A stretch of DNA of 64,000 bases from an uncultured Alphaproteobacteria bacterium (GTDB taxonomy: Bacteria; Pseudomonadota; Alphaproteobacteria; Thalassobaculales; Thalassobaculaceae), in assembly GCA_937776645.1 (NCBI GenBank), contig CALMRI010000029.1, forward strand, positions 62,001-126,000, given 5' to 3'. Made by a program: the position numbers and the translations under genes. Position 1 is the stretch's first letter. Each line of letters opens with the position of its first letter. The notes beneath the pieces are model-generated. The model did no database searches. It was not told where the DNA came from and worked only from the letters and a program-made list of their open reading frames with translations. Positions 52,846 through 61,519 of this stretch are shown in pieces.

Positions 52846-54374
52846 GATTTAGGCGTCGGGGACGCGCGCTTTCGCCAGCGCCGATGGGCCAGGAACAGCA
52901 CGCCGAGAACCATCAGGGCTGACATCGTCACGAAAGCCGGGCGCTGGAACACGAACAGCAGGCTTTCATCGTAGGTCGAGGCCAGCAGCAGCACCGTGCG
53001 CAGGTTTTCCTCGAGCAGCGGCACCAGAATGAAGCCGATCAGCAACGGGACCGTCGGGAAGCCGAACCGCATCATCACGAAGCCAAGCAGCCCGAACATG
53101 AAGACCAACTGGATGTCGAACAGCGAGCCGCGCAGGGCGTAGCTGCCGGCCGAGGCGATCACCAGGACGCTGACCAACAGCAACCGGCGTGGCACCTTGA
53201 CGGCGAACCGGGCGATCCGCACCAGCCCGAAGCCGAGCACCAGGTTCACTAAATTGGCCATGATCAGCGCGCCATAAATGGCGTAAAGCGGCACCGGGTT
53301 TTGCGAGAAAGCCAAGGGACCGACATTGATGCCCTGGATCATGAACGCCCCCAAGATCAGGGCGGCGGCGATATCGCCGGGAATGCCGAACGCCAGCAAC
53401 GGGATCAGATTGGAGCCTGACACCGCGTTGTTGGCGGCCTCCGGTGCGGCGATGCCTTCCAACGACCCTTTGCCGAACTCTTCCGGCTTTTTTGACGTCC
53501 GACGGGCTTCCCCATAGGCGATGAAGGCCGCGACCGTAGCCCCCAAGCCCGGCATGGCGCCGATGATGGTGCCAAGTATGGAAGATCGGAAAAGAACCGG
53601 CACGCAGCTCTTGAATTCAGGCCAGGAAACCCGGTTGTCCTCGGGCTTGGATGAGAACCAAACCGCGTCGCCGGATAGATCCTCGGTCTTGTCGTTCATC
53701 TGGCGAAACACTTCGGAGACCGCCAAAAACCCGATCAACATCGGGATCAGACCGATGCCTTCTTCCAACTCGGGATTGCCGAACGTCAACCGCTCGCTCG
53801 CGGTGATCGGGTCCAGGCCGATCATGCCGATCACCACCCCAAGCAACATCGCCATGATGCCCTTCCAGGCCGGTCGGCTCGACAACATGCCAAGCGAGCC
53901 AAGGGCCAGGGCGATCAACACGGTGTATTCGGCGGGCCCAAAGCTGAGCGCCACGATGGCCAGCAGGCTGGCGAAAAAGATCAGACAGATATCGCTGAAC
54001 GTATCCCCGAAGACCGACGCATAAAGCGCCATCTTCATCGCCTTCGCACCCTTGCCTTGTTGCGCCAAGGGGTGGCCGTCCAGCACCGTCGCGGCCGCGG
54101 CGGGTGTGCCGGGGGTGCGGATCAGGATCGCGGTGGTGCTGGCGCCAAAGAACGATCCTTTGAACATGCCGAGCAGCATTGGAATGCCGACCCACGGGCT
54201 GAAATAGAAGGAATAGGGAATGATCAGCGCCACCGCCATCGAGGCTGTCAGGCCGGGTATGGCGCCAAGGATTTGGCCGGCGGCGACACCGATGGTGATC
54301 GCCAACAGGCTCTCCAACGTGAACGACAGGGCTAGGCCTTCAAGGATCAAATCCATCAGCCGATCACTCGACAA
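52842..54374 (-). CDS. tctA: Tripartite tricarboxylate transporter, large permease (TctA family)
   Basis: IGVAAGQILGAIPGLTASMAVALIIPYSFYFSPWVGIPMLLGMFKGSFFGASTTAILIRTPGTPAAAATVLDGHPLAQQGKG. Confidence 0.94.
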   Translation of the reverse strand: MSSDRLMDLILEGLALSFTLESLLAITIGVAAGQILGAIPGLTASMAVALIIPYSFYFSPWVGIPMLLGMFKGSFFGASTTAILIRTPGTPAAAATVLDGHPLAQQGKGAKAMKMALYASVFGDTFSDICLIFFASLLAIVALSFGPAEYTVLIALALGSLGMLSSRPAWKGIMAMLLGVVIGMIGLDPITASERLTFGNPELEEGIGLIPMLIGFLAVSEVFRQMNDKTEDLSGDAVWFSSKPEDNRVSWPEFKSCVPVLFRSSILGTIIGAMPGLGATVAAFIAYGEARRTSKKPEEFGKGSLEGIAAPEAANNAVSGSNLIPLLAFGIPGDIAAALILGAFMIQGINVGPLAFSQNPVPLYAIYGALIMANLVNLVLGFGLVRIARFAVKVPRRLLLVSVLVIASAGSYALRGSLFDIQLVFMFGLLGFVMMRFGFPTVPLLIGFILVPLLEENLRTVLLLASTYDESLLFVFQRPAFVTMSALMVLGVLFLAHRRWRKRASPTPKS

Positions 54375-54912
54375 ATAACATGCCGACCGGCATGCGAATG
54401 GACAGCAATTGTTCGAACAGCACCCAAACCAGAGCCATGACCATCGCCGGTGGCAAAAGCAGCTTTACCGGCCGAGTCTCTCCAAGAACACGCAACAAGA
54501 CCATCAGCAACACGTATCCAGCGGGGAAAAATCCGATCGTTGGCACGATCACGAAGGCGAAAATCAAGGCCGCCGCCATGCCCGCCAAACTACGGGTCGG
54601 CAGGCCCTCAGAGGGCGAGTCCAGATCAAGCCCAGTTTCGGGTGCGTCCCCCCCGGGAGAGGCCATCGCGTCTTCGGCACTGGTTTTCAGGAACATCAAT
54701 TGGCCGCAGCGTAGAAACATCAAGCCGGCGGCCAAGATCGCCACCAACCGCGCGGAAAAGCTTGGTGGCAGCCCCTGATCGAGGCCGAACCCGTCCGGGT
54801 CGATGATACCGGTTGGGATCACCACGAAATAGAACACCGCATCGAGCCCCAACAAGGCCAGCAATTGACCGAGCTCAGCACGTGTTTCGATGTTTTGGGT
54901 GAGTGCCACCAT
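54364..54912 (-). CDS. tctB: Tripartite tricarboxylate transporter, small permease (TctB family)
   Basis: Four-TM protein upstream of and overlapping tctA; IVPTIGFFPAGYVLLMVLLRVLGETRPVKLLLPP. Confidence 0.85.
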   Translation of the reverse strand: MVALTQNIETRAELGQLLALLGLDAVFYFVVIPTGIIDPDGFGLDQGLPPSFSARLVAILAAGLMFLRCGQLMFLKTSAEDAMASPGGDAPETGLDLDSPSEGLPTRSLAGMAAALIFAFVIVPTIGFFPAGYVLLMVLLRVLGETRPVKLLLPPAMVMALVWVLFEQLLSIRMPVGMLFVE

Positions 54913-54929
54913 CGATCCGCCACAAATTC

Positions 54930-54965
54930 AAAAAAGAATGGGGCGCCCATCAATCTGGCGCCCCA
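54930..54965 (-). terminator. Intrinsic terminator/attenuator between tctC and tctB
   Basis: Minus strand TGGGGCGCC-AGATTGATG-GGCGCCCCA followed by TTCTTTTTT; 9-bp stem plus U-tract. Confidence 0.8.
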
Positions 54966-54987
54966 CGCTTTGTCTACGGGGTAGACT

Positions 54988-55944
54988 TTACTTCATTCCG
55001 ATCTCGGCCACGGCAATCTTGGCCGCATTGTAGTCGGCATGAACGATCTTCGTGAACGCATCATGGCCGGCGAAATCAAGCGCCCATTTGCGTTGGCTGG
55101 CGAGTGCGACAAACTCGGAACTCTTCACCACCTTGGCCATCACCGCGTCCCACTTGTCGAGAACCTCTTTTGGCAATCCGGCCGGACCGGCGACACCGAA
55201 GAAGATCGCCGGTGCGATCGGATATCCGGCCTCGATCAGGGTCGGCGCGTTGGGGGCTACCGGATTTTTGTTCGGTGTGCCCTCAGCGAGGATGCGGGTT
55301 TGTCCATCAAGCGTAGCCTTGGTGCCTTCGGACATCATGCCAAAATCGATGGTACCGCCCAGCAGGGCTGCCAAAACCTTCGAGCCACCCTTGAACGGAA
55401 TGAACGTCGCCTTGGCGCCTTCGGCCTTGAACATCGCTTCGACCGCCACGTGCGGACCACCGCGTTGCACTGACGTCGACCATTTCAATTTGCCGGGGTT
55501 GGCCTTGGCATAGTCGATGACGTCCTTCAGGGTCTTGAACTTGCTGTCTTTCAGGACCACCAGCGGCTGGTTGCTGGCCACGAACTGGCTCATGTAGGTA
55601 AGGTCCTTCAAGGGATGATAGGGGGCCTTCATCATGTGCGGGCGAATGGTGATCGGGCTGGTCGACACGAAACCCACGGTATAACCATCGGGCTTGGCCT
55701 TGGAGACAGCGCCGATGCCGATGGTGGCACCGCCGCCGGTCTTGTTCTCGACATTGATCTTCACGCCCATCATGTCGCCCGCGAGCTTGGCAATCATGCG
55801 GGACGCCGTATCGCCACCGCCGCCGGCGGAATAGGGGCAGATAAAGGTGATGGTCTTACTTGGATAACCGCTGGCCATTGCCGCGCCGGGGACAAGAGCA
55901 GCCACCGTCAGGGCAAGAACGGTTGATTTCAAAAGTCGGATCAT
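54988..55944 (-). CDS. tctC: Tripartite tricarboxylate transporter substrate-binding protein (TctC/Bug family)
   Basis: Signal peptide LLKSTVLALTVAALVPGAAMASGYPSKTITFICPYSAGGGGDTASRMIAKLAG... Confidence 0.93.
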   Translation of the reverse strand: MIRLLKSTVLALTVAALVPGAAMASGYPSKTITFICPYSAGGGGDTASRMIAKLAGDMMGVKINVENKTGGGATIGIGAVSKAKPDGYTVGFVSTSPITIRPHMMKAPYHPLKDLTYMSQFVASNQPLVVLKDSKFKTLKDVIDYAKANPGKLKWSTSVQRGGPHVAVEAMFKAEGAKATFIPFKGGSKVLAALLGGTIDFGMMSEGTKATLDGQTRILAEGTPNKNPVAPNAPTLIEAGYPIAPAIFFGVAGPAGLPKEVLDKWDAVMAKVVKSSEFVALASQRKWALDFAGHDAFTKIVHADYNAAKIAVAEIGMK

Positions 55945-56071
55945 TTTTCAGGACTCCCAATTTGGATCGGGCTTCGAATTTCGGCCCGTGCCCCATGATG
56001 CTAAGGCGTCCTTGCTCATGATGACAATTTCTATAAATTCATAAATCCATGAAAAAAAATCATAGCTTGCC

Positions 56072-56953
56072 ATGAACCTGAAACAACTCAAGGCGTTCCT
56101 CGCGGTCGCCGATGGCGGCAGCGTGACCGCGGCTGCCGAACGACTGAACCTCACCCAGCCCGGCGTCAGTCGGCAAATCGCCGCTCTTGAGGCGGAATTG
56201 GAATTTCCCTTGTTCGATCGGGTGCGCGGCCGGCTGATTGTCAATCGGCGGGGAAGCGCCTTTCTCCGCCACGCACGCCACAGCGTCGACGCCGTCGATC
56301 ATCTGCCCCGAGCCGCGCGCGCCATCGCGGCCGGCACCATCGATCGCGTCACTGTCGTGGCCACCAGTTCGATTGTGCACGGGTTGCTGCCGCCGGCGAT
56401 TGACCAATACATTCGAAACCGCCCCGGCTTACCGCCCAGTGTCATCATGCGCGGCCTTCGCGAGATCGTCGATCTTGCTCCGGAAGATCAGACTGACTTG
56501 GTTTTGGCACCGATGCCGGTTCGGCCGGCGCGCTTCAACCTGATCGAAACGATCAATGTCGATCTGGTGCTGGCCGGACCGAGTGTCTATCTTCCAAGTG
56601 GGGACGATGAGGTCGATCTCGGGACGCTCGGGCGCTTGCCTTTTATTTCCCTGGACCCCTTCGCGACCTACCAGGAAAGCATTGAATCGGCGCTGGAGGT
56701 CTCCGGCACCAAAGTCGCCTACATCTGCGAAACCAGTTCCGTCGTCACGGCCGGCCAGTTGGTCAGATTGGGCGTCGGGTGCGCCTTCCTGGACCCTTTC
56801 ATCGCCAGGTCGGTCAGCGGGCCAGAGACCACAGTGCGGAAAATTAAGCCAAGTATCTCGCATACTTACGGCATTTACGCCGCTCCGGGCACCGCTGTTA
56901 CTGGGGAGGTCGCAGCACTGTTGGACGCGATCCACAATGCCGTCGATACATAG
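56072..56953 (+). CDS. LysR family transcriptional regulator
   Basis: MNLKQLKAFLAVADGGSVTAAAERLNLTQPGVSRQIAALEAELEFPLFDRVRGRL; divergent from tctC. Confidence 0.93.
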   Translation: MNLKQLKAFLAVADGGSVTAAAERLNLTQPGVSRQIAALEAELEFPLFDRVRGRLIVNRRGSAFLRHARHSVDAVDHLPRAARAIAAGTIDRVTVVATSSIVHGLLPPAIDQYIRNRPGLPPSVIMRGLREIVDLAPEDQTDLVLAPMPVRPARFNLIETINVDLVLAGPSVYLPSGDDEVDLGTLGRLPFISLDPFATYQESIESALEVSGTKVAYICETSSVVTAGQLVRLGVGCAFLDPFIARSVSGPETTVRKIKPSISHTYGIYAAPGTAVTGEVAALLDAIHNAVDT

Positions 56954-56987
56954 GACAAGAATCCGCCAACAGCGACGGAACCGTGCG

Positions 56988-57707
56988 TCAGACCAAGTCC
57001 AGCGTCGGCTTCAGCCCAACGATCTTCAGGAGCTCTCGCGCTAGGCAATAATTCGAGCTCAGTAAAATCTTGTCAGTGAATTCCCGCGCCCGCGTCAGCA
57101 CCGGCAAGGACGCCAATCCAGTGCCGGACAACAACAGCACCTCGGCGTCGCCAAAGTCGGTGGCCGACAGCAATGCTGCCACGTCGGACGAGGTTAGACC
57201 GTAGATGCTGCGGGTATCGGCATGACCCTGGCCGACCTGATCGACCCCCACGACCTGAAAGCCGCGTGAGGTCCAATACGCCTCGGCGGCGGCCGAAAGC
57301 TCCGCTGGATAGGGCGTGATCAAACGCAATCGATTGAGCCCCAGTTCGTTGAGCGTGCGGGCCGTGGCCTCGGCCGAAGTGATGATCGGATAGCCGAAAC
57401 GATCCTGTATCTCTTCCACCCGGCGGGCTTCCAACTCAGCGCCGGCCCAATAGGATGAGCCGGTCATGGCGAAACCGAAACCGTCGAGTTCCAGCACGTC
57501 AAAACGTTCGAGATAGCTTTCCAATTCCCGCAAATAGGCGACCTGCCGGGTTTTGGAATCCTCCGACGCATGGAACAAGCGCGCCGTGTAGCCCTCCACC
57601 CCGTCCGGCAGCAGGGTGCGGAATTCAGGCTCCACCGTCGGGTTCGCTTGCGGCGCGCCGATGCCAAACCGCCCCTTGGCGCCGTATTCACGATGCCCAC
57701 CTGTCAT
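56988..57707 (-). CDS. Maleate isomerase / arylmalonate decarboxylase-like protein (Asp/Glu racemase superfamily)
   Basis: FGIGAPQANPTVEPEFRTLLPDGVEGYTARLFH...LDGFGFAMTGSSYWAGAELEARRVEEIQDRFGYPIITSAEATARTLNELGLNRLRLITPYP. Confidence 0.78.
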   Translation of the reverse strand: MTGGHREYGAKGRFGIGAPQANPTVEPEFRTLLPDGVEGYTARLFHASEDSKTRQVAYLRELESYLERFDVLELDGFGFAMTGSSYWAGAELEARRVEEIQDRFGYPIITSAEATARTLNELGLNRLRLITPYPAELSAAAEAYWTSRGFQVVGVDQVGQGHADTRSIYGLTSSDVAALLSATDFGDAEVLLLSGTGLASLPVLTRAREFTDKILLSSNYCLARELLKIVGLKPTLDLV

Positions 57708-57915
57708 GACCTGCGATCTCCAATCTAGAAATATTTTTGGCCGATAAATTTTCGCGCCGGTTTCATACGATATCGGATGCGCGCGCCTTTACCGTGCCCG
57801 AGGTCTATGGGATCGGCGTGGCAATCAGAGCGCCGCTAGCTCGGATCAACAGGTTTTTGGATTCCGACACGGCCGAGCAAGCGGTGTTCGCCAAGCTGAC
57901 CAACCTATTCCGGGG

Positions 57916-58977
57916 TTAAGCCCTCGACACCTTACGAATCCGGTGGTTCTCCGTGTCGCCGATATAGAAGGCGCCGTCAGCATCGACCGCCAGGCCATGC
58001 GGGCGGGCCAGGGACGATTGCGCAGCGGCAACGCCATCCCCGGAAAATCCGGAAACCCCGTTACCGGCAATGGTTCTGACCCGATCCGCCGCCCAATCGA
58101 GCAGACGAATGGCGTGATTTTCCGTATCGACGACCAACACGTTGCCGCTGCGATCTAGGGTTATTTCCTTGGGGCGGTCGAAAATCGCCGTCGCGATTGA
58201 GCCGTTATCGCCGCCATAGCCGGTCTCTCCGGTGCTGGCGACGGTGGAAACACGGCCTGCCGCCGGCTCCACCAACCTCAGGCTGCTGCCCTGGCGTTCG
58301 AGAATGTACACTGCGCCATCGCTTGGCCTGACGCCGACTGCCCGGGCGCCAAAGATCCCAGCCGCCACGGCGGGACCACCATCACCATCATGGTTGGCCT
58401 CGCCGGTTCCAGCGAAGGTCGACATAATTCCACTATCCATATCCACGACGCGAACTCTGTTATCGGCGACGTCGGCGATATACAAGCGTTTGAAATCTTG
58501 GGAAAACACTAGGCCGTTCGGCTCCACCATCGCCGCCTTGGTCGCCGGTCTGCCATCGCCGCTAAAGGCCTTCTCGCCGGTCCCCACGACGGTCGTGACG
58601 ATCCCGCTCGCGCCGTCGATACGCCGGATTACCGCATTAAGCCGGTCGGCCACGTAGATCGCGCCGGCAGCGTCGACCGCCAACCCATAGGGCTGATCAA
58701 AGCGCGCCAGCTTGCCCGGACCACCATCGCCGCTATACCCCGCCTCGCCCGTCCCGGCGATGGTTTCGATGATGCCGCTGCCAGCGGCCACCCGGCGGAT
58801 GCAATGGTTGAAGGTATCGGTAAGGATCAGATTGCCGGCGGGGTCAAAAACCACATCAAACGGGTTGTTCAATTCAGCCTCTGTGGCCAAACCGCCATCC
58901 CCGGAAAAGCCCTCCTGGCCATTTCCCGCGACCGTGGTGATGATCCAGCCGTCATAGGCCGTCTCGGTGAGTGTCAT
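57916..58977 (-). CDS. NHL-repeat beta-propeller protein (six repeats)
   Basis: Six repeats of the form [I/V]AGTGE.G[Y/F]SGDGGPA...F..P.G.[A/V]D..G.[I/L]Y[V/I]ADT.N..IR.[V/L]. Confidence 0.85.
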   Translation of the reverse strand: MTLTETAYDGWIITTVAGNGQEGFSGDGGLATEAELNNPFDVVFDPAGNLILTDTFNHCIRRVAAGSGIIETIAGTGEAGYSGDGGPGKLARFDQPYGLAVDAAGAIYVADRLNAVIRRIDGASGIVTTVVGTGEKAFSGDGRPATKAAMVEPNGLVFSQDFKRLYIADVADNRVRVVDMDSGIMSTFAGTGEANHDGDGGPAVAAGIFGARAVGVRPSDGAVYILERQGSSLRLVEPAAGRVSTVASTGETGYGGDNGSIATAIFDRPKEITLDRSGNVLVVDTENHAIRLLDWAADRVRTIAGNGVSGFSGDGVAAAQSSLARPHGLAVDADGAFYIGDTENHRIRKVSRA

Positions 58978-58992
58978 GCTGCGCCTCCCCTA

Positions 58993-59039
58993 GCGGTGCG
59001 ACCAAGACGGATGGCTCCCATCCGTCTTGGTCGCACCGC
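58993..59039. repeat. Perfect 22-bp inverted repeat with 3-nt loop
   Basis: GCGGTGCGACCAAGACGGATGG-CTC-CCATCCGTCTTGGTCGCACCGC. Confidence 0.9.
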
Positions 59040-59057
59040 CGGACAAATATGTTAGTG

Positions 59058-59109
59058 AACTAGTCCACCGAACGGGTCGGACCCGATCCGTTTTGATCAG
59101 ACCACTAGC
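59058..59109. repeat. Diverged partner palindrome adjacent to the 58993 hairpin
   Basis: GAACTAGTCCACCGAACGGGTCGGACCCGATCCGTTTTGATCAGACCACTAGC; imperfect inverted repeat whose arm GGTCTGATCAAAACGGATCGG resembles GGTGCGACCAAGACGGATGG. Confidence 0.55.
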
Positions 59110-59139
59110 GGATCGCGGCTCGAACTTTGGTTATCCGCA

Positions 59140-59628
59140 TTACGAATACCGTTGCTGGGCCCAGCCCGTGTCGAAAGGGGTGTTGAACAGTGGCGCCGAA
59201 GTTTTCTCCTTGAACATCCAGCCCCCATCGACCCGGACATAGCGTTCGTTGTCGATACCGGCGCGCCACATTGCCTGATTATTGGCGCCAAGCGTGCAAG
59301 GCATGAACAGATACCATTGAGCCCGGGCGGTATCGCCATCGACGTGGATTTCGGCGTTGAGACTGTAGTGGATAGCGAAGGTGAAAATCCCCGATGCGCT
59401 CTTGAAGAAATCCCGGATCGCATCGCGCCCTTCATAACGGCCCAATCCCTTGCTTTCCCACACCGCGTCCTCGGTAAACAACGAGGCAATCCCATCTGGG
59501 TTGTAGTTATCGTCACAATACGCCGCATAGCGGGCTTTCAGGTTGCGGATCGACTCCGCGTCTTCCAAGGGCGCCAAGCGCTTTTCCAGCGCCGCGAGCC
59601 GGTCTTCCAGAGAAACTGCTACGATCAT
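59140..59628 (-). CDS. Nuclear transport factor 2 / SnoaL-like family protein
   Basis: AESIRNLKARYAAYCDDNYNPDGIASLFTEDAVWESKGLGRYEGRDAIRDFFKSASGIFTFAIHYSLN. Confidence 0.82.
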   Translation of the reverse strand: MIVAVSLEDRLAALEKRLAPLEDAESIRNLKARYAAYCDDNYNPDGIASLFTEDAVWESKGLGRYEGRDAIRDFFKSASGIFTFAIHYSLNAEIHVDGDTARAQWYLFMPCTLGANNQAMWRAGIDNERYVRVDGGWMFKEKTSAPLFNTPFDTGWAQQRYS

Positions 59629-59881
59629 CGGTCACCACGGCGATCCCCTCTCGGTCCTCTTCTAAGAACGTCGGGTGGTATTGACGCGGTAATTTACCGC
59701 TGGTGCAAGCGTTGCTTTCTGGATCGGCGGTTTCGGACGCCGGTAAATGATGACTCGGTCCAATTATCCCGGACCAGATGTACCGACCCGGCGGAGCCTG
59801 GCATCCTTGCAACAACGTCAATTACAGTTTTCTCTGCCATCGGTGAACCAACTGATTGAGCTAGGTGGTCGGCGCACGCGC

Positions 59882-61519
59882 ATGGGGATGGGGGAAGTTG
59901 AGATGCAGGACGGGAACATTCAGAGTTACGACTATATCGTCGTCGGCGCCGGTTCCGCCGGGGCGGCCGTGGCGCATCGCCTTTCCGAAAACCCCAAATA
60001 CCGGGTGCTGCTGCTTGAGGCCGGTCCGGCGGCTCACTTCTGGTCGCGCATCCCGATTGGTTACGCCAAGCTGATCAAAAACCCAGCCGCCAATTGGCTG
60101 TATTCCTCCGAGCCCGAGGCCTGCACCGACGGGCGCCGGCTATTCGTGCCTCGCGGGCGCATGCTGGGGGGATCCAGCTCGATCAATGGGTTGGTTTTCG
60201 TCCGCGGACAGGCTCGGGATTTCGATACCTGGGCACAAATGGGCAACCAGGGCTGGAGCTATGATGATGTCCTGCCGTTCTTCAAGAAGCTGGAGAGCTA
60301 CGAAGGCGGCGACGACGAATTTCGCGGTCGTGACGGGCCACTCAAGGTGACCGACCCCGGCGAAAAGGGGCCCCTCTACGACGCCCTCTTCAAGGCCGCC
60401 GAAGAAGTCGGCATCCCGCGTAACCCCGATTACAACGGCGCCACCCAAGATGGCATCGTCATGAGCCAGGCGACGATCTCCGGCGGACGGCGGATGAGCA
60501 CAGCGCATTGTTACCTCGACCCGATCCGTTCGCGTTCGAACCTGACGATCGAGACCGACGCTTGGACCGAGAGCGTCGTGCTTGAAGGGAAACGCTGTAC
60601 CGGGGTTCGCTATTCTGTCGGCGGACAATCCCGTGAAGCCCGCGCGACGCGTGAGGTGGTTATCAGCAGCGGCACCATCAATTCTCCGCAATTGCTGGAA
60701 CTCTCAGGCATTGGACAACCGGACCGGTTGCGCGACCTCGGCATCGCAGTACACCACGCCTTACAGGGTGTGGGCGAGAACCTTCGGGACCATTATGCAC
60801 CGCGCACCCGGTGGCGGGTCGCGGCGCCGGGCGTCACCTATAACGACAAGGGGCGCGGCCTCGGACTGATCTGGCAGGCGCTGCGCTATGCTTTCACGCA
60901 AAAGGGCATGATGGGCATCCCCGCCGCCCCGATGCGGGCATTCGTGCGATCCCGCGAAGGTCTAGAAGGGCCGGACATCCTGCTCGGTTGGGTGCCGCTT
61001 TGGAGCACCCCGGAATACAAATTATCCAATGAATCCGGTATCACCTGCTATGCTCACGCAATGCGCCCGGAGAGCACCGGCAGCGTCCATGTCTCATCGG
61101 CGGACCCGCATGCCCCGCCGGCGATACGGTTCAACTTTCTGTCTAATCTCCTGGACGTGGAAGTCACCCTGGCGGCGGTCCGGATTGCCCGAGCCATAAT
61201 GACCGCGCCGGCGATGAAAGCGCTGTTGATCTCGGAAGTTGCGCCGGGCGCCGGGCTAACCACCGATGACGAGCTGCTGGGTTGGATCAAGGCAGTCGGC
61301 GAGACCACCTACCACCCGGTCGGCACTTGTAAGATGGGTTCCGATCCAAACGCCGTCGTCGATAACCAGCTCAGGGTCCATGGGATCGAAGGGTTGCGGG
61401 TCGCCGACGCCTCGATCATGCCGACATTGACCTCGGGAAACACCAACGCGCCCTCGATCATGATCGGGGAAAAGGCGGCGGCGATGGTGCTGGCGACAGC
61501 CGAGGGGAGCGCGCCATGA
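59882..61519 (+). CDS. GMC family oxidoreductase (choline dehydrogenase-like)
   Basis: YDYIVVGAGSAGAAVAHRLSENPKYRVLLLEAGP...GGSSSINGLVFVRGQARDFDTWAQMGNQGWSYDDVLPFFKKLE...[37 protein letters not shown]. Confidence 0.93.
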   Translation: MGMGEVEMQDGNIQSYDYIVVGAGSAGAAVAHRLSENPKYRVLLLEAGPAAHFWSRIPIGYAKLIKNPAANWLYSSEPEACTDGRRLFVPRGRMLGGSSSINGLVFVRGQARDFDTWAQMGNQGWSYDDVLPFFKKLESYEGGDDEFRGRDGPLKVTDPGEKGPLYDALFKAAEEVGIPRNPDYNGATQDGIVMSQATISGGRRMSTAHCYLDPIRSRSNLTIETDAWTESVVLEGKRCTGVRYSVGGQSREARATREVVISSGTINSPQLLELSGIGQPDRLRDLGIAVHHALQGVGENLRDHYAPRTRWRVAAPGVTYNDKGRGLGLIWQALRYAFTQKGMMGIPAAPMRAFVRSREGLEGPDILLGWVPLWSTPEYKLSNESGITCYAHAMRPESTGSVHVSSADPHAPPAIRFNFLSNLLDVEVTLAAVRIARAIMTAPAMKALLISEVAPGAGLTTDDELLGWIKAVGETTYHPVGTCKMGSDPNAVVDNQLRVHGIEGLRVADASIMPTLTSGNTNAPSIMIGEKAAAMVLATAEGSAP

